Positions 1 through 10,406 of a stretch of 36,942 nucleotides of DNA are shown piece by piece. Within the stretch, counting starts at the first letter, position 1, and every line of letters begins with the position of its first letter. This DNA comes from an uncultured Clostridia bacterium (GTDB taxonomy: Bacteria > Bacillota > Clostridia > TANB77 > CAG-508), in contig CANPZY010000016.1 of NCBI GenBank assembly GCA_947588945.1, forward strand, positions 1 through 36,942. Direction: 5' to 3'. The notes below the pieces were generated by a model. The model was given only the letters and a program-made list of their open reading frames with translations, was not told the DNA's origin and ran no database searches. A program made the translations under genes and the position numbers.

Positions 1-1
1 A

Positions 2-76
2 TTAGAGAATATAGAACAACTTGATGAACCTATAAAAGCTAAAGGAAAATTAAATATTTGGGACTTTAATGCTTAG
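2..76 (+). CDS. 3' end of a truncated CDS (...LENIEQLDEPIKAKGKLNIWDFNA*), product unknown
   Basis: Open frame from the window edge to TAG at 74-76; protein-like composition, but only 24 residues visible. Confidence 0.45.
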   Translation, partial: LENIEQLDEPIKAKGKLNIWDFNA

Positions 77-562
77 ATAAATTACAATTTGAAATTCTGA
101 TAGATTGGTTAAAAAAAGAGGAGAATCGCAAGCAGTAGGAGAGAGGGGCTGTTTTGAAAAATGGATATTTTGAATAAAATAAAATTACTAAAATTTCAAA
201 ATTAAGATTTAATCTCTTATAAAAATAAAATCTATAATTTAAAATTAAAAATTTTATATTGTCACAAATATTAAATTTCAAAACCGAACATTTGTTGCAA
301 CCAGATTTTTTACAATTTTAAATGTAATTTTTATAAATATTTTTTTAATTTTTTAAAATTAATTTCTAATTATAATATTATAAAATAATTTCATTTTATA
401 AAGCTTCAAAATCCATTTTAAGACATTTTTATATTTAACTAATAAAGTTAATCATCTGAAACTTAATTTTAATATTTAAAAATTATTATCTATATAAAGA
501 AAATTTGCTAAAATATTGTAAAATCAATGTTTCTTGAAAAATGTAAAAATTGAACTAAAAAA

Positions 563-604
563 GCGACGCACGAGAATCGATTTTAAGACGTTTTAAAAAA
601 AAAG
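563..604. repeat. Short dispersed repeat copy A (GACGCACGAGAATCGATTTTAAGACGTTTT)
   Basis: Matches copy B at 756-795 under consensus GACGCRYGAGAATCRAWTWTAAGASKTTTT in an otherwise ORF-poor 1.2 kb region. Confidence 0.5.
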
Positions 605-755
605 TAATATAACTTGTTGTCTATAAATTTGAATAAAATGCTGAAATATAAGGATTTCATAAATTAAAAAAAATATTATAAGAATAATTGAAAATTTTAT
701 ATAACTAACTAATAAATTATAGAATGATAATAAATAATTAGAAACCATAAAAATA

Positions 756-795
756 TTGACGCGTGAGAATCAAATATAAGAGTTTTTTATAAAAA
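756..795. repeat. Short dispersed repeat copy B (GACGCGTGAGAATCAAATATAAGAGTTTTTTA)
   Basis: Similar to copy A at 563-604. Confidence 0.5.
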
Positions 796-1248
796 TAGAC
801 ATATAGTTTATTAAGCAAGAAAGTTTGAAAAAGCTTTAAATTTAGCAAGATAGGAGCTTATCTTAAAAAAAGTCCTATCTCTTATTGCACGAAACTTTGA
901 TTTCACGCAACTTAGTATGTTAATTTTACAGCTAACCATTACTACCTCCCTATACTATCATCGTAAAATTTAATTGTAAATTTCTTCTTCATTAAAAGTA
1001 ATTTATTTAAAAAATTTTTATTTCTTAAGAACTTTATACAACTCTTAAATAATAAAAACAATTCTTAATTTTTTAATTTTATAATCTTCATAACTATTTT
1101 ATATATACATTCATGATACATCCTCTACCCTTCTTTACAAATTATTCAAAATATTATATAATAATTATGTAAACAATATTAAATAAAAGTAAAATTACTG
1201 TAATAAAATGGTAAAAAAATTGTGTTATAATATTCTTGGAGGAAATAT

Positions 1249-1725
1249 ATGAACTACATATTAATTTTTATAATAGTATTACTTATAATAGAAAGAATAA
1301 TCAATATAAAACCCAAAGAAGAAAAAAATAATAATATTGACTACTCTACCCTATACACTAAAAAAGAATATATAATGACAATAGATGAACTAAAATTTTA
1401 TAAATTATTAAAATCTATAACAACTAAATATAATTTGACCATATTTACGCAAGTTTCATTATATGCATTAGTAAAAAATAAAGATATAAAAGATTTTAAT
1501 AAAATAAAAAGCAAGTCGATAGATTTTGTTATAACTGATAACAATGGAAAAATAAGATTTTGTATAGAATTAGATGATACAACACATTTAAAAGAAACAA
1601 GACAAGATAGAGATATGTTTGTAAATCAATTGTTTAATCAAATAGGTATAAAATTAATTAGAGTACCAAAACAAAATTACTATAACTTACAAGAATTAGA
1701 AGAAAAAATAAAAGAGAACTTATAG
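1249..1725 (+). CDS. DUF2726 domain protein with N-terminal membrane anchor
   Basis: ORF 158 aa; AGGAGG-like RBS (ttggaggaaatatATG); N-terminal hydrophobic helix; SIDFVITD...FCIELDD..H motif typical of DUF2726 (PD-(D/E)XK-like). Confidence 0.75.
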   Translation: MNYILIFIIVLLIIERIINIKPKEEKNNNIDYSTLYTKKEYIMTIDELKFYKLLKSITTKYNLTIFTQVSLYALVKNKDIKDFNKIKSKSIDFVITDNNGKIRFCIELDDTTHLKETRQDRDMFVNQLFNQIGIKLIRVPKQNYYNLQELEEKIKENL

Positions 1726-1749
1726 TCCTCATAAAAATTGGAGTTTAAA

Positions 1750-2220
1750 TTGGAACAAATAATATGTATAGTATTTTTAATATCTTTTTTTATAGGATTT
1801 TCAATAAATATAATATATAACAATAGAAAAGAAATACATACAATAGGAAAATATACTAGTAAAAAACTATTAACAGATACAGAATTAAAATTTTATACAT
1901 TGTTAAAATCTATAGCTAACAAATACAATTTAATAATATTCGCACAGGTTGCAGTAAATCAAATAATACAACCTCATACTAGAAAAGAGCTATATCAAAT
2001 TGGAGCTAAATCAATAGATTTTGTAATAACAGATGAAAATGTAAATATAAAGTTTTGTATAGAACTAGATGACTATTCCCATAAAAAAAGAAGCAGAATA
2101 AAAAGAGATAACTATATTAATCAAATATTTAAAAGTGTAAATATAAAATTAATAAGAATACCTATTGATACAGCATTTATAGTTGAAAGAATGGAAAAAA
2201 TAATCAAAGAGAGCATATAA
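1750..2220 (+). CDS. DUF2726 domain protein with N-terminal membrane anchor (tandem paralog)
   Basis: ORF listed from 1738; TTG at 1750 is a better start, with TTGGAG RBS 6 nt upstream. Shares ELKFYxLLKSIxxKYNL, KSIDFVITD and FCIELDD with the upstream gene. Confidence 0.7.
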   Translation: MEQIICIVFLISFFIGFSINIIYNNRKEIHTIGKYTSKKLLTDTELKFYTLLKSIANKYNLIIFAQVAVNQIIQPHTRKELYQIGAKSIDFVITDENVNIKFCIELDDYSHKKRSRIKRDNYINQIFKSVNIKLIRIPIDTAFIVERMEKIIKESI

Positions 2221-2229
2221 GCTCTCTTT

Positions 2230-3606
2230 TTAAAATTTATAATCCTTTAATCTTTTACCTAAAATGTCAATTAAATCTTTATTATTTTTAGTCATCATCA
2301 TTTGTTTTATAACTTCCTCAGTAATTTCTGCTTGGCTTCTTGAAGTCATTGCTTTTCTTAAATTATATATAGTTTCTAGTTCATCTTTTGAAAGTAATAA
2401 GTCTTCCCTTCTTGTTCCAGATTTATTTATATCAATAGCTGGGAAAATCCTCTTTTCTGATAAAGTTCTATCAAGTACTACTTCCATGTTTCCTGTACCT
2501 TTAAATTCTTCAAAAATTACATCATCCATCCTACTTCCTGTATCAACTAAAGCTGTAGCAAGTATTGTGAGGCTTCCTCCATTTTCAATATTTCTTGCTG
2601 CACCAAAGAATTTTTTAGGTTTATGTAATGCTGCTGGATCTAAACCTCCTGATAATGTTCTTCCTGAAGCAGGAATAGTTAAGTTATATGCCCTTGCAAG
2701 TCTTGTAATACTGTCTAATAGAATAACAACATCTCTATTATGTTCAATTAATCTTTTTGCTCTTTCTAAAACCATTTCAGCTACTTTTACATGATGTTCT
2801 GGAAGTTCATCGAATGTAGAATAGATAACTTCTCCATTTATTGATCTTCTCATATCTGTTACTTCTTCTGGTCTTTCATCTATCAATAATACTATTAAAT
2901 CAATTTCAGGATTATTTGTTGAGATACTATTTGCAATCTTTTTTAAAAGTGTAGTCTTTCCAACTTTAGGTTGTGCAACTATCATTCCCCTCTGCCCTTT
3001 TCCAACTGGACAAACTAAATCAATAATTCTCATCGCATATTCGTTTGATGATGTTTCCATTTTTAATCTTTCTGTAGGGTAAATAGGAATTAAGTCATCA
3101 AACTTTTTTCTTCTGTATGCTTTTTCTGGTGCTTCTCCATTCACCTCTCCAACAAATATTAATGCTGGAAATTTTTCTCCTTCTTTTGGATTTCGTGCAA
3201 CTCCTTTTATTTTATCTCCATTATCTAGTTTAAACCTTCTTATTTGAACTGGTGAAATATATATATCTTTTGGTGTTGATAAATAATTATCTCCTCTTAA
3301 AAATCCATATCCATCAGGTAATATCTCTAATATTCCTTCTGCAATTCTATCATTAGATGTCAAAGTATAGCCATCTTCCATTCTTGTTTCTTGTACTTCA
3401 TCACTAACATTATTTGTATCTAATTCTTCTATTTTTTCACTATTTATTTTTATTTCTTTTAAATCTTCTTTTTTATCTACACTACTCTCATTTTCTTTTT
3501 CTAAAACTTCATATAGTTCATCTCTCTTTAATTTTGAGACATTTTTTATTCCCTTTTCTTTAGCTAATTGTCTCAATTCAACTAAAGTGTATTCATCATA
3601 ATTCAT
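2230..3606 (-). CDS. rho: Transcription termination factor Rho
   Basis: 458 aa; RhoN ([24 protein letters not shown]), RNA-binding domain ([14 protein letters not shown]), Walker [38 protein letters not shown]. Confidence 0.97.
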   Translation of the reverse strand: MNYDEYTLVELRQLAKEKGIKNVSKLKRDELYEVLEKENESSVDKKEDLKEIKINSEKIEELDTNNVSDEVQETRMEDGYTLTSNDRIAEGILEILPDGYGFLRGDNYLSTPKDIYISPVQIRRFKLDNGDKIKGVARNPKEGEKFPALIFVGEVNGEAPEKAYRRKKFDDLIPIYPTERLKMETSSNEYAMRIIDLVCPVGKGQRGMIVAQPKVGKTTLLKKIANSISTNNPEIDLIVLLIDERPEEVTDMRRSINGEVIYSTFDELPEHHVKVAEMVLERAKRLIEHNRDVVILLDSITRLARAYNLTIPASGRTLSGGLDPAALHKPKKFFGAARNIENGGSLTILATALVDTGSRMDDVIFEEFKGTGNMEVVLDRTLSEKRIFPAIDINKSGTRREDLLLSKDELETIYNLRKAMTSRSQAEITEEVIKQMMMTKNNKDLIDILGKRLKDYKF

Positions 3607-3796
3607 AAAATTTCCCTTTCATTTTCTATTTTTGGAATATTATAAAGAATTGCTAATATTATATTAAACGAATATTTTATTTAAAAACAAATATTATATT
3701 GATATAAATATGTCGGAACATTATAATATTTAATCATAATTAATTTTAACAAAATAAAAATGAATTGTCAATCTTTTTGGTAGATTATAGAAAAAA

Positions 3797-3838
3797 ATAA
3801 AAAATAGTATAAAAACTTTTACACTATTTTTCAATATC
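3797..3838 (-). terminator. Putative Rho-independent terminator overlapping the end of the FtsB/DivIC-like gene
   Basis: Minus strand AAAATAGTGTAAAAGTTTTTATACTATTTTTT: stem with one G-U pair followed by T-rich tract. Confidence 0.55.
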
Positions 3839-4090
3839 TATATAAACTCTTTCATTTGGTAAATACATATCTAATTTATCTCTAGCTATTTCTTCGATGT
3901 ATTCAATAGAATTTAAACTTTGCAATGTATCATTTAATTCTTTTTGCTCTATTGTAGCTTGTTCAATTTGATTTTTATATTCTTGACCTTCTTTTGCATA
4001 AGCATTAAGTAACTTTTGCTGTGAAATAAATGTATATGCAGCATAAATCGCCAAGACCAATATTATTATACGCTTTAGTATATTTTTCAT
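3824..4090 (-). CDS. Septum formation initiator family protein (FtsB/DivIC-like)
   Basis: 88 aa; N-terminal TM, coiled coil, C-terminal IEYIEEIARDKLDMYLPNERVY; next to yabQ/yabP as in other Firmicutes. Confidence 0.85.
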   Translation of the reverse strand: MKNILKRIIILVLAIYAAYTFISQQKLLNAYAKEGQEYKNQIEQATIEQKELNDTLQSLNSIEYIEEIARDKLDMYLPNERVYIDIEK

Positions 4091-4182
4091 TTTTTCTCCT
4101 ATAAAAATAAAATAAGTAAAAGATTACCTATTTTATTTTTCTACAAAAAATTAAAAAATCCTTCTTTTTATGAGTTTTTATA

Positions 4183-4641
4183 TTAAAATTCATCTTTTTT
4201 ATTTCTTTTAAATCGTTTAAAAAAAATTATATTCAATTTAATTTTATTTTCTATAAAATTAAATACAGGTTTAAATATCTTTAGTATGAAATTTAAAATA
4301 TTTTTAAATATATTTAGGATCTTTAAAATAATCTTTTTAACATAACTCATAATTTTGACATTGATTTTTATAAAATATTTACTTACAGATAACATATAAA
4401 TTACAAATCCTATAAGTAGTCCAATGAATATATAACTTCTAAGTTCTCCATAACTTATAGTAAATATTTCCCATATTAAAAATAATCCTACGATTATCCA
4501 AAAAATTGTATCTTCTATGTATGTAATCAAGTTCGATGTTTTTATTGATTTTCTAAGTACTCTAAATATGTCAAAAATGATGCCTATTAACATTCCAGAA
4601 GCTATATAAATAAGAAAAATATACAATTGGTTATTTATCAT
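4183..4641 (-). CDS. yabQ: Spore cortex biosynthesis protein YabQ
   Basis: 152 aa multi-TM; YIASGMLIGIIFDIFRVLRKSIKTSNLITYIEDTIFWI is YabQ-like; directly downstream of yabP. Confidence 0.85.
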   Translation of the reverse strand: MINNQLYIFLIYIASGMLIGIIFDIFRVLRKSIKTSNLITYIEDTIFWIIVGLFLIWEIFTISYGELRSYIFIGLLIGFVIYMLSVSKYFIKINVKIMSYVKKIILKILNIFKNILNFILKIFKPVFNFIENKIKLNIIFFKRFKRNKKDEF

Positions 4642-4649
4642 AGATGCTC

Positions 4650-4952
4650 CTATTTAAAAATTTTTCCAAGCAAACTTCCTGACGCTTTTTTATCTTGCTT
4701 TTCACTATAGCTTAAATTATTAATTTCACCTTCTATTACAACCTCTGTTGTATCAATGCTTAGTTTATTAATTCTTAAGTCCTCTCCTTTTACTGTTAAC
4801 ATTCCTAAATCTGTTTCTAAAATTACAATTTGATCATCAAAACTTAAAACATCTAAAACTCCAGAAATAGATAATTTCTTCCTATTTTCTAAAATAATGT
4901 TTTGGATAGTATCACTTTTTATTTGATTTTTAGAATATTCTTCAGATATCAT
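4650..4952 (-). CDS. yabP: Sporulation protein YabP
   Basis: 100 aa; NRKKLSISGVLDVLSFDDQIVILETDLGMLTVKGEDLRINKLSIDTTEVVIEGEI typical of YabP. Confidence 0.9.
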   Translation of the reverse strand: MISEEYSKNQIKSDTIQNIILENRKKLSISGVLDVLSFDDQIVILETDLGMLTVKGEDLRINKLSIDTTEVVIEGEINNLSYSEKQDKKASGSLLGKIFK

Positions 4953-5036
4953 ATACCCTCCCTATTTGTCCACTTTTCTCTATTAATTATATTCTGTCTT
5001 TTATATAAATATGACTTACTAGGTAAAATTTACACC

Positions 5037-5074
5037 AAAAAAATAATTAATTACTTGTTTGTAATTAATTATTT
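5037..5074 (-). terminator. Rho-independent terminator of the 5092-5754 gene
   Basis: Perfect 14-bp stem AAATAATTAATTAC/GTAATTAATTATTT with 6-nt loop, followed by a T-run on the minus strand. Confidence 0.75.
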
Positions 5075-5091
5075 ACTTTTATAAAAATACT

Positions 5092-5754
5092 TTATATATT
5101 TCTATTCTTATAAATGATTCCTAAGATTAATGAAAGAACTACCAAAACAATAATACTTACAATAATAATTGTTAATATAACAATTTTGTTATTATGCTTT
5201 TTATTGTTAATTTCTTCTTCTTCATCTTTTATTTTTTTAGTTTCTATATTTGAAAATAATTTTTTTATGCTTTTTTTATCAGTCATTACAATGGGTAGTG
5301 ATATAATTTCTGGTTTGTCATTCACAATATAAATTATATTTAGTAAATATGCATAAACAGGAATCCAAAAGAAATTAGTTTTATCTCTTGATAAGTATAT
5401 ATTTGCTAAATCGTTTGTAGGTATGTTACTTGTTTGAAAGTTCATTTTTAGTGTTAATTTATTTTCATCTAATTTTAAAGTAAAAGTACTTGAATATATC
5501 ATAAATATAAAAATTAAAAATATAAATCCAATAGAATACAAAATAGCTATAGGATTATTTCTAAAAGCATATATAAATATAGCTAATAAAACCGCAAAAG
5601 ACACAATTATAACCATTTTATAATTCAAAAATAAATTTTTAATATTAGATTTTATTTCTGTTTTACCTTGTACATTAGTTAATTGGCTATACATATTATG
5701 ATTGCATTTTTTATATATTTCTTTCCAACTATTTTGATTTATCTTTTTTTTCAT
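5092..5754 (-). CDS. Membrane protein of unknown function with PH-like extracytoplasmic/cytoplasmic segment
   Basis: 220 aa, three predicted TM segments; upstream of a good terminator. Confidence 0.6.
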   Translation of the reverse strand: MKKKINQNSWKEIYKKCNHNMYSQLTNVQGKTEIKSNIKNLFLNYKMVIIVSFAVLLAIFIYAFRNNPIAILYSIGFIFLIFIFMIYSSTFTLKLDENKLTLKMNFQTSNIPTNDLANIYLSRDKTNFFWIPVYAYLLNIIYIVNDKPEIISLPIVMTDKKSIKKLFSNIETKKIKDEEEEINNKKHNNKIVILTIIIVSIIVLVVLSLILGIIYKNRNI

Positions 5755-5790
5755 AATATTTTACTCTCACTATTTAAATATAAATTTCTG

Positions 5791-6987
5791 TTATTTTTCA
5801 GATATAAGTTTAATTGTATCTCTTGCAATAACAAGTTCTTCATTTGTTGGTACAACCCAAACAGCAATTTTAGAATTATTAGTAGAAATTCTGATTTCTT
5901 CTCCTTTTGTTTGATTTTTTTCGTTATCTATTTCAACACCTAAGTATTTTAAGTATTCACATATGCCTTCTCTAATGCCACACTGATTTTCACCTACTCC
6001 AGCAGTAAATGTTATTACATCTATTCCCTGCATTGATACTGCATATTTTGCTATAAAACTTGCAACCATATATTTATAATGTTTTAGAGCTAAAATAGCA
6101 TTTTCATTACCTTCTTTTGCTTGAGCTTCTATATCTCTAAAGTCTGCTGAAACACAACTTATTCCTAACATGCCAGCTTTTTTATTTAAAATATTTTCAA
6201 TCTCATCTGGAGTTAAATTTTCTTTTTTCATTAAAAATGTAACAATTGAAGGATCTAAATCTCCAGAACGAGCACACATTGGAATTCCTGATATTGGGGT
6301 TAATCCCATAGAAGTTTCTACTGATTTTCCGCTTTTTATCGCACATATACTAGCACCTTGTCCTAAATGGCAATTTACTATTTTTAAATCTTCCACTGGT
6401 CTTTGTAAAAGTTCTGCAATTCTACGAGAAACATAATAATGAGATGTTCCATGAAAACCATATTTTCTTATTCCATATTTTTCATAATATTCGTAAGGAA
6501 TTGGATAAATGTATCTTTCTTTTGGAATTGTTTGATGAAATGCTGTATCAAATGTAGCAACCATTGGTTTTCCTGGCATAAGCTCTTTGCATGCCCTTAT
6601 TCCTATAAGTGCACTAGGATTATGAACAGGTGCTAAATTGTTACATTTCTCTATTTTTTGAATTACATCATCATTAATTAATACTGATTTATTAAAATAT
6701 TCTCCACCATGAACAATTCTATGACCTATTGCATCTATTTCATTTAAGTTATTAATTGAAGGATAATCTTTATTTAATAATTGACTTATTACTACATCTA
6801 GTGCTTCTTTATGATTTTTTACAGGATGATTTATAACAAATTTTTCTCCATTTATTTTATGTGTTAAAAAAGCTTTATCTTCTCCTATTCTTTCATAAGT
6901 ACCTTTTGAGATTATTTGTTCATTTTCCATATCAATTAATTGATATTTTAATGAAGAACTTCCTGAATTTATTACTAAAATTTTCAT
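5791..6987 (-). CDS. ackA: Acetate kinase (copy 1)
   Basis: 398 aa; MKILVINSGSSSLKYQLID, FDTAFHQTIP, RKYGFHGTSHYYVS, NCHLGQGAS, FTAGVGEN. Confidence 0.96.
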   Translation of the reverse strand: MKILVINSGSSSLKYQLIDMENEQIISKGTYERIGEDKAFLTHKINGEKFVINHPVKNHKEALDVVISQLLNKDYPSINNLNEIDAIGHRIVHGGEYFNKSVLINDDVIQKIEKCNNLAPVHNPSALIGIRACKELMPGKPMVATFDTAFHQTIPKERYIYPIPYEYYEKYGIRKYGFHGTSHYYVSRRIAELLQRPVEDLKIVNCHLGQGASICAIKSGKSVETSMGLTPISGIPMCARSGDLDPSIVTFLMKKENLTPDEIENILNKKAGMLGISCVSADFRDIEAQAKEGNENAILALKHYKYMVASFIAKYAVSMQGIDVITFTAGVGENQCGIREGICEYLKYLGVEIDNEKNQTKGEEIRISTNNSKIAVWVVPTNEELVIARDTIKLISEK

Positions 6988-7035
6988 CTTAATATCCTTT
7001 CAAAATTTTTAATTTTATATGATAAAATTTTGAAT

Positions 7036-8232
7036 TTATTTGTTAAAACAAATATTTTGAGTTTCTTGAGCTATTGCAAGTTCTTCATTTGTTGGAACAA
7101 CATAAACTTGAACTTTTGAATCTTCACTTGAAATTTTAGCTTCTACAGCAAATGCATCTTTATTTGCTTGTTCATCTATTTTAACACCTAAGAATTCAAG
7201 TTTTTTACAAATTTCTAATCTTGATTCTGTTCCTCTCTCTCCTACTCCAGCAGTAAAAGATATTACATCTACTCCATTCATTGCAACTGCACATCTTGCT
7301 ATATAACATGCTATTAAGTAATGATAATTATCTAATGCTAATTTTGCTTGTTCATTTCCATCTGCTACTGCTTGTTCAACGTCTCTATTATCTTGTGAAA
7401 CTTTAGATACACCTAATAATCCTGATTTTTTATTTAATATTGTATCCATTTCTTCAGGAGTAATATTTTCTTTTTTCATAATAAAAGTAACAACTGATGG
7501 GTCTAAATCTCCAGAACGTGATCCCATTGGTATTCCTGCAACTGGTGTAAGTCCCATTGATGTTTCTACTGATTTACCATCTTGCACTGCACATATACTT
7601 GCTCCTTGTCCTAAATGGCAATTTATTATTTTTAAATCTTCAATAGGTTTTCCTATAATTTCTGCTACTCTATTTGAAACAAATTTATGAGATGTTCCAT
7701 GGAATCCATATTTTCTTATTCCATATTTTTCATAATACTCGTATGGAACTGGATAAATAAATCTTTCTTTTGGGATTGTTTGATGGAATGCTGTATCAAA
7801 TACTACAACATTTGGCTTCTCTGGCATAAGATCTCTACAAGCATTAATTCCAAGTACTGCAGCTGGATTATGTAGTGGTGCTAAATCAACGCAATCTTCA
7901 ATAGCCTTTATTACTTCATCATTAACTAATACAGAGTTTTTAAACTTTTCTCCACCATGAACTACTCTATGTCCAATTGCATCTATTTCATCAAGAGATT
8001 TTATTACTCCATATTCATTGTTTAATAATTGGTCAATAACAAATTTTAAAGCTCCTTGATGATTACTTACTGGATTTTCAAGTTTTATCTTCTCTCCATT
8101 TACTTTATGAGTTAAAAATGAATCTCCTCCTATTCTTTCATAATTTCCTGAAACAAGAACTTTATCAGAATCCATATCAATTAATTGATACTTCAAAGAT
8201 GAACTTCCTGAGTTTAATACTAAAATTTTCAT
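7036..8232 (-). CDS. ackA: Acetate kinase (copy 2)
   Basis: 398 aa; MKILVLNSGSSSLKYQLID, FDTAFHQTIP, RKYGFHGTSHKFVS, MGSRSGDLDP, FTAGVGE. Confidence 0.97.
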   Translation of the reverse strand: MKILVLNSGSSSLKYQLIDMDSDKVLVSGNYERIGGDSFLTHKVNGEKIKLENPVSNHQGALKFVIDQLLNNEYGVIKSLDEIDAIGHRVVHGGEKFKNSVLVNDEVIKAIEDCVDLAPLHNPAAVLGINACRDLMPEKPNVVVFDTAFHQTIPKERFIYPVPYEYYEKYGIRKYGFHGTSHKFVSNRVAEIIGKPIEDLKIINCHLGQGASICAVQDGKSVETSMGLTPVAGIPMGSRSGDLDPSVVTFIMKKENITPEEMDTILNKKSGLLGVSKVSQDNRDVEQAVADGNEQAKLALDNYHYLIACYIARCAVAMNGVDVISFTAGVGERGTESRLEICKKLEFLGVKIDEQANKDAFAVEAKISSEDSKVQVYVVPTNEELAIAQETQNICFNK

Positions 8233-8298
8233 AATTTCCTCCTTAAATTTTATTTGAAAAATGCTATGTATTACATAGATTTAATTTTAACTATATTA

Positions 8299-9327
8299 TT
8301 AATTTTTTTGTGCTTGAACTGCAGTAATTGCAACTACACCAACAATATCGTCTACTGAGCATCCTCTTGATAAATCATTAACAGGTTTATCTAAGCCCTG
8401 ACATAATGGTCCATAAGCTTCTGCATGACCAAATCTCTGAACTAATTTATAACCTATATTTCCTGAATCCAAGTCTGGAAATACAAGTATATTTGCTTTT
8501 CCTGCTACATTACTTCCAGGAGCTTTAGAATTAGCTACTTCTGGTATAATAGCTGCATCTAACTGTAATTCTCCATCAATACATATTGTATCATTAGAAT
8601 TATTCAAAGAATTAATTTTTTCTTTTGCAAGATTTGTTGCATTAATTACTTTTTCAGTCAATTCAGACGATGCACTTCCTTTTGTAGAATATGATAGCAT
8701 TGCAATTTTAGGTATTCCATTCTGATTAACTAATTCTTTAAAAGATTCACTAGAAGAAATTGCAATATCTGATAATTGCTCAACTGTAGGATTTTCTATC
8801 ATTCCACAATCTGAGAAAATGAATACTCCATTTTCTCCTAAATCTTTATCTTGCACGCACATTATAAAAAATGCAGAAATTGTTTTTACACCTTCAGCTC
8901 CTTTAATTATTTGAAGAGCTGGTCTTAATGTGTCTGATGTTGGATTACATGCACCTGAAACAAACCCATCTGCATCTCCAACTTTGACCATCATTGTTGC
9001 AAAATATCTTGAATTTTCTGAAAGTAATTTTCGTGCATTTTCTATTGTCATTCCTTTATCTTTTCTTAATTCATAAAGAGTTTGAATATAATATTCTAAT
9101 CTATCTGATTTTTCTGGATCAATTATTTCTGCACCTTCAATATTAATATTATTTTCATTTGCTAAAGATATAATTTTATCTTTATTCCCTAATAATATTA
9201 TTTTTGCGAACCCTTCTTTTAAAATTATTTCAGTACCCTTAAGAATTCTAATATCTTCTGTTTCTGGTAAAACAATTCTTTTTATATTTTGTTTTGCTTT
9301 TTCTTTCATATCATTAATAAAGCTCAT
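8299..9327 (-). CDS. pta: Phosphate acetyltransferase
   Basis: 342 aa; KRIVLPETEDIRILKG, DGFVSGACNPTSDTLRPALQIIK, LVFPDLDSGNIGYKLVQR; adjacent to ackA. Confidence 0.96.
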   Translation of the reverse strand: MSFINDMKEKAKQNIKRIVLPETEDIRILKGTEIILKEGFAKIILLGNKDKIISLANENNINIEGAEIIDPEKSDRLEYYIQTLYELRKDKGMTIENARKLLSENSRYFATMMVKVGDADGFVSGACNPTSDTLRPALQIIKGAEGVKTISAFFIMCVQDKDLGENGVFIFSDCGMIENPTVEQLSDIAISSSESFKELVNQNGIPKIAMLSYSTKGSASSELTEKVINATNLAKEKINSLNNSNDTICIDGELQLDAAIIPEVANSKAPGSNVAGKANILVFPDLDSGNIGYKLVQRFGHAEAYGPLCQGLDKPVNDLSRGCSVDDIVGVVAITAVQAQKN

Positions 9328-9512
9328 TTGTTTACTCCTTTATAAATTAAATAGACAAGCCTATTATATAAAAAATAAACTAAAAAAACAATATTTTTTT
9401 TATTATTTTTAAATTTATATGGAATTTTTTGCTTTTTAATTTATGACTAAAGTGAAAACCTTGAAAATATGTATATTTTCTGCTAGAATACAAATAAAAA
9501 AAAGGAAAAAAT

Positions 9513-10400
9513 ATGGAACTTAAGTATACTGTACATGATGAAAAAAATTTATATAATATAATAAAAGATAAACTTCAAATTTCTAGTAGACTTTATGAAA
9601 AAATAAGAAAAGAACATATATATGTAAATGACGTGAGAATTGATTATAAGACAGTTTTACACCCAGGAGATGTAATTACTATTAAATTAGATTATGATGA
9701 AGATAATTCAAATATTGTTGCAAATAAAGATATAAAATTAAATATATTATATGAAGATGAATGGATTCTAATTGTTGATAAACAACCTGGCATTCCTGTT
9801 CATCCTTCTATTGCTCATTATGAAAATAGTTTATCTAATGGAGTAAAATATTATTTTGATCAAAACAATATTCATAAAAAAATTAGACCTGTAAATAGAC
9901 TTGATAAAAATACATCCGGAATTGTTATTTTTGCTAAAAATGAATATATACAAGATAATATAAAAATGAATCTTAAAGAATATATTGCTATTGTTGAAGG
10001 AGAACTTCCAGAGAAAAAAGGAATAATTGATAAATCTATAAAAAGAAAAGAAGGAAGCATTATAGAAAGATGTGTTGATGAAAATGGTCAAAAAGCCATA
10101 ACTCACTATGAAGTTTTAAAAACTATAAAACTTAATAATAAAAATTGCAATTTTGAATTGCCTAAATATATTTCATTAATTAAATGCATATTAGAAACTG
10201 GAAAAACTCATCAAATAAGAGTACATTTTTCATCAATTGGAAATCCTCTTTTAGGTGATGATTTATATGGTGGAACATTAAATATAATCGATAGACAGGC
10301 TCTTCATTGTTATCATATTAATTTTATTCATCCAATTACAAAAAAAGAATGTGATATTATATCACATATTCCTAAAGATATGAATTTATTAATATGTTAA
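9513..10400 (+). CDS. RluA/RluD-family 23S rRNA pseudouridine synthase
   Basis: 295 aa; S4-like N-terminus, ILYEDEWILIVDKQPGIPVHPS, RPVNRLDKNTSGIVIFAKN, LETGKTHQIRVHFSSIGNPLLGDDLYGG. Confidence 0.93.
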   Translation: MELKYTVHDEKNLYNIIKDKLQISSRLYEKIRKEHIYVNDVRIDYKTVLHPGDVITIKLDYDEDNSNIVANKDIKLNILYEDEWILIVDKQPGIPVHPSIAHYENSLSNGVKYYFDQNNIHKKIRPVNRLDKNTSGIVIFAKNEYIQDNIKMNLKEYIAIVEGELPEKKGIIDKSIKRKEGSIIERCVDENGQKAITHYEVLKTIKLNNKNCNFELPKYISLIKCILETGKTHQIRVHFSSIGNPLLGDDLYGGTLNIIDRQALHCYHINFIHPITKKECDIISHIPKDMNLLIC

Positions 10401-10406
10401 AAATAA

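Noticed and set aside
66-281. 71-aa minus-strand ORF
   Set aside because: Low-complexity AT-rich translation with no RBS or family resemblance; likely chance ORF overlapping the end of the upstream CDS.
1-1248. CRISPR array or mobile element in the ORF-poor 5' region
   Set aside because: No regular repeat-spacer pattern, terminal inverted repeats or transposase ORF; only two short repeat copies seen.
2264-2794. 176-aa plus-strand ORF antisense to rho (and similar antisense ORFs at 6170, 13832, 14444, 17307, 18138, 19617)
   Set aside because: Antisense shadows of strongly conserved minus-strand genes; composition explained by the opposite frame.
3670-3800. CGG at 3714 (tcggaac) between rho and the FtsB-like gene as a fourth frameshift site
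   Set aside because: It is intergenic with no supporting coding frame on either strand.
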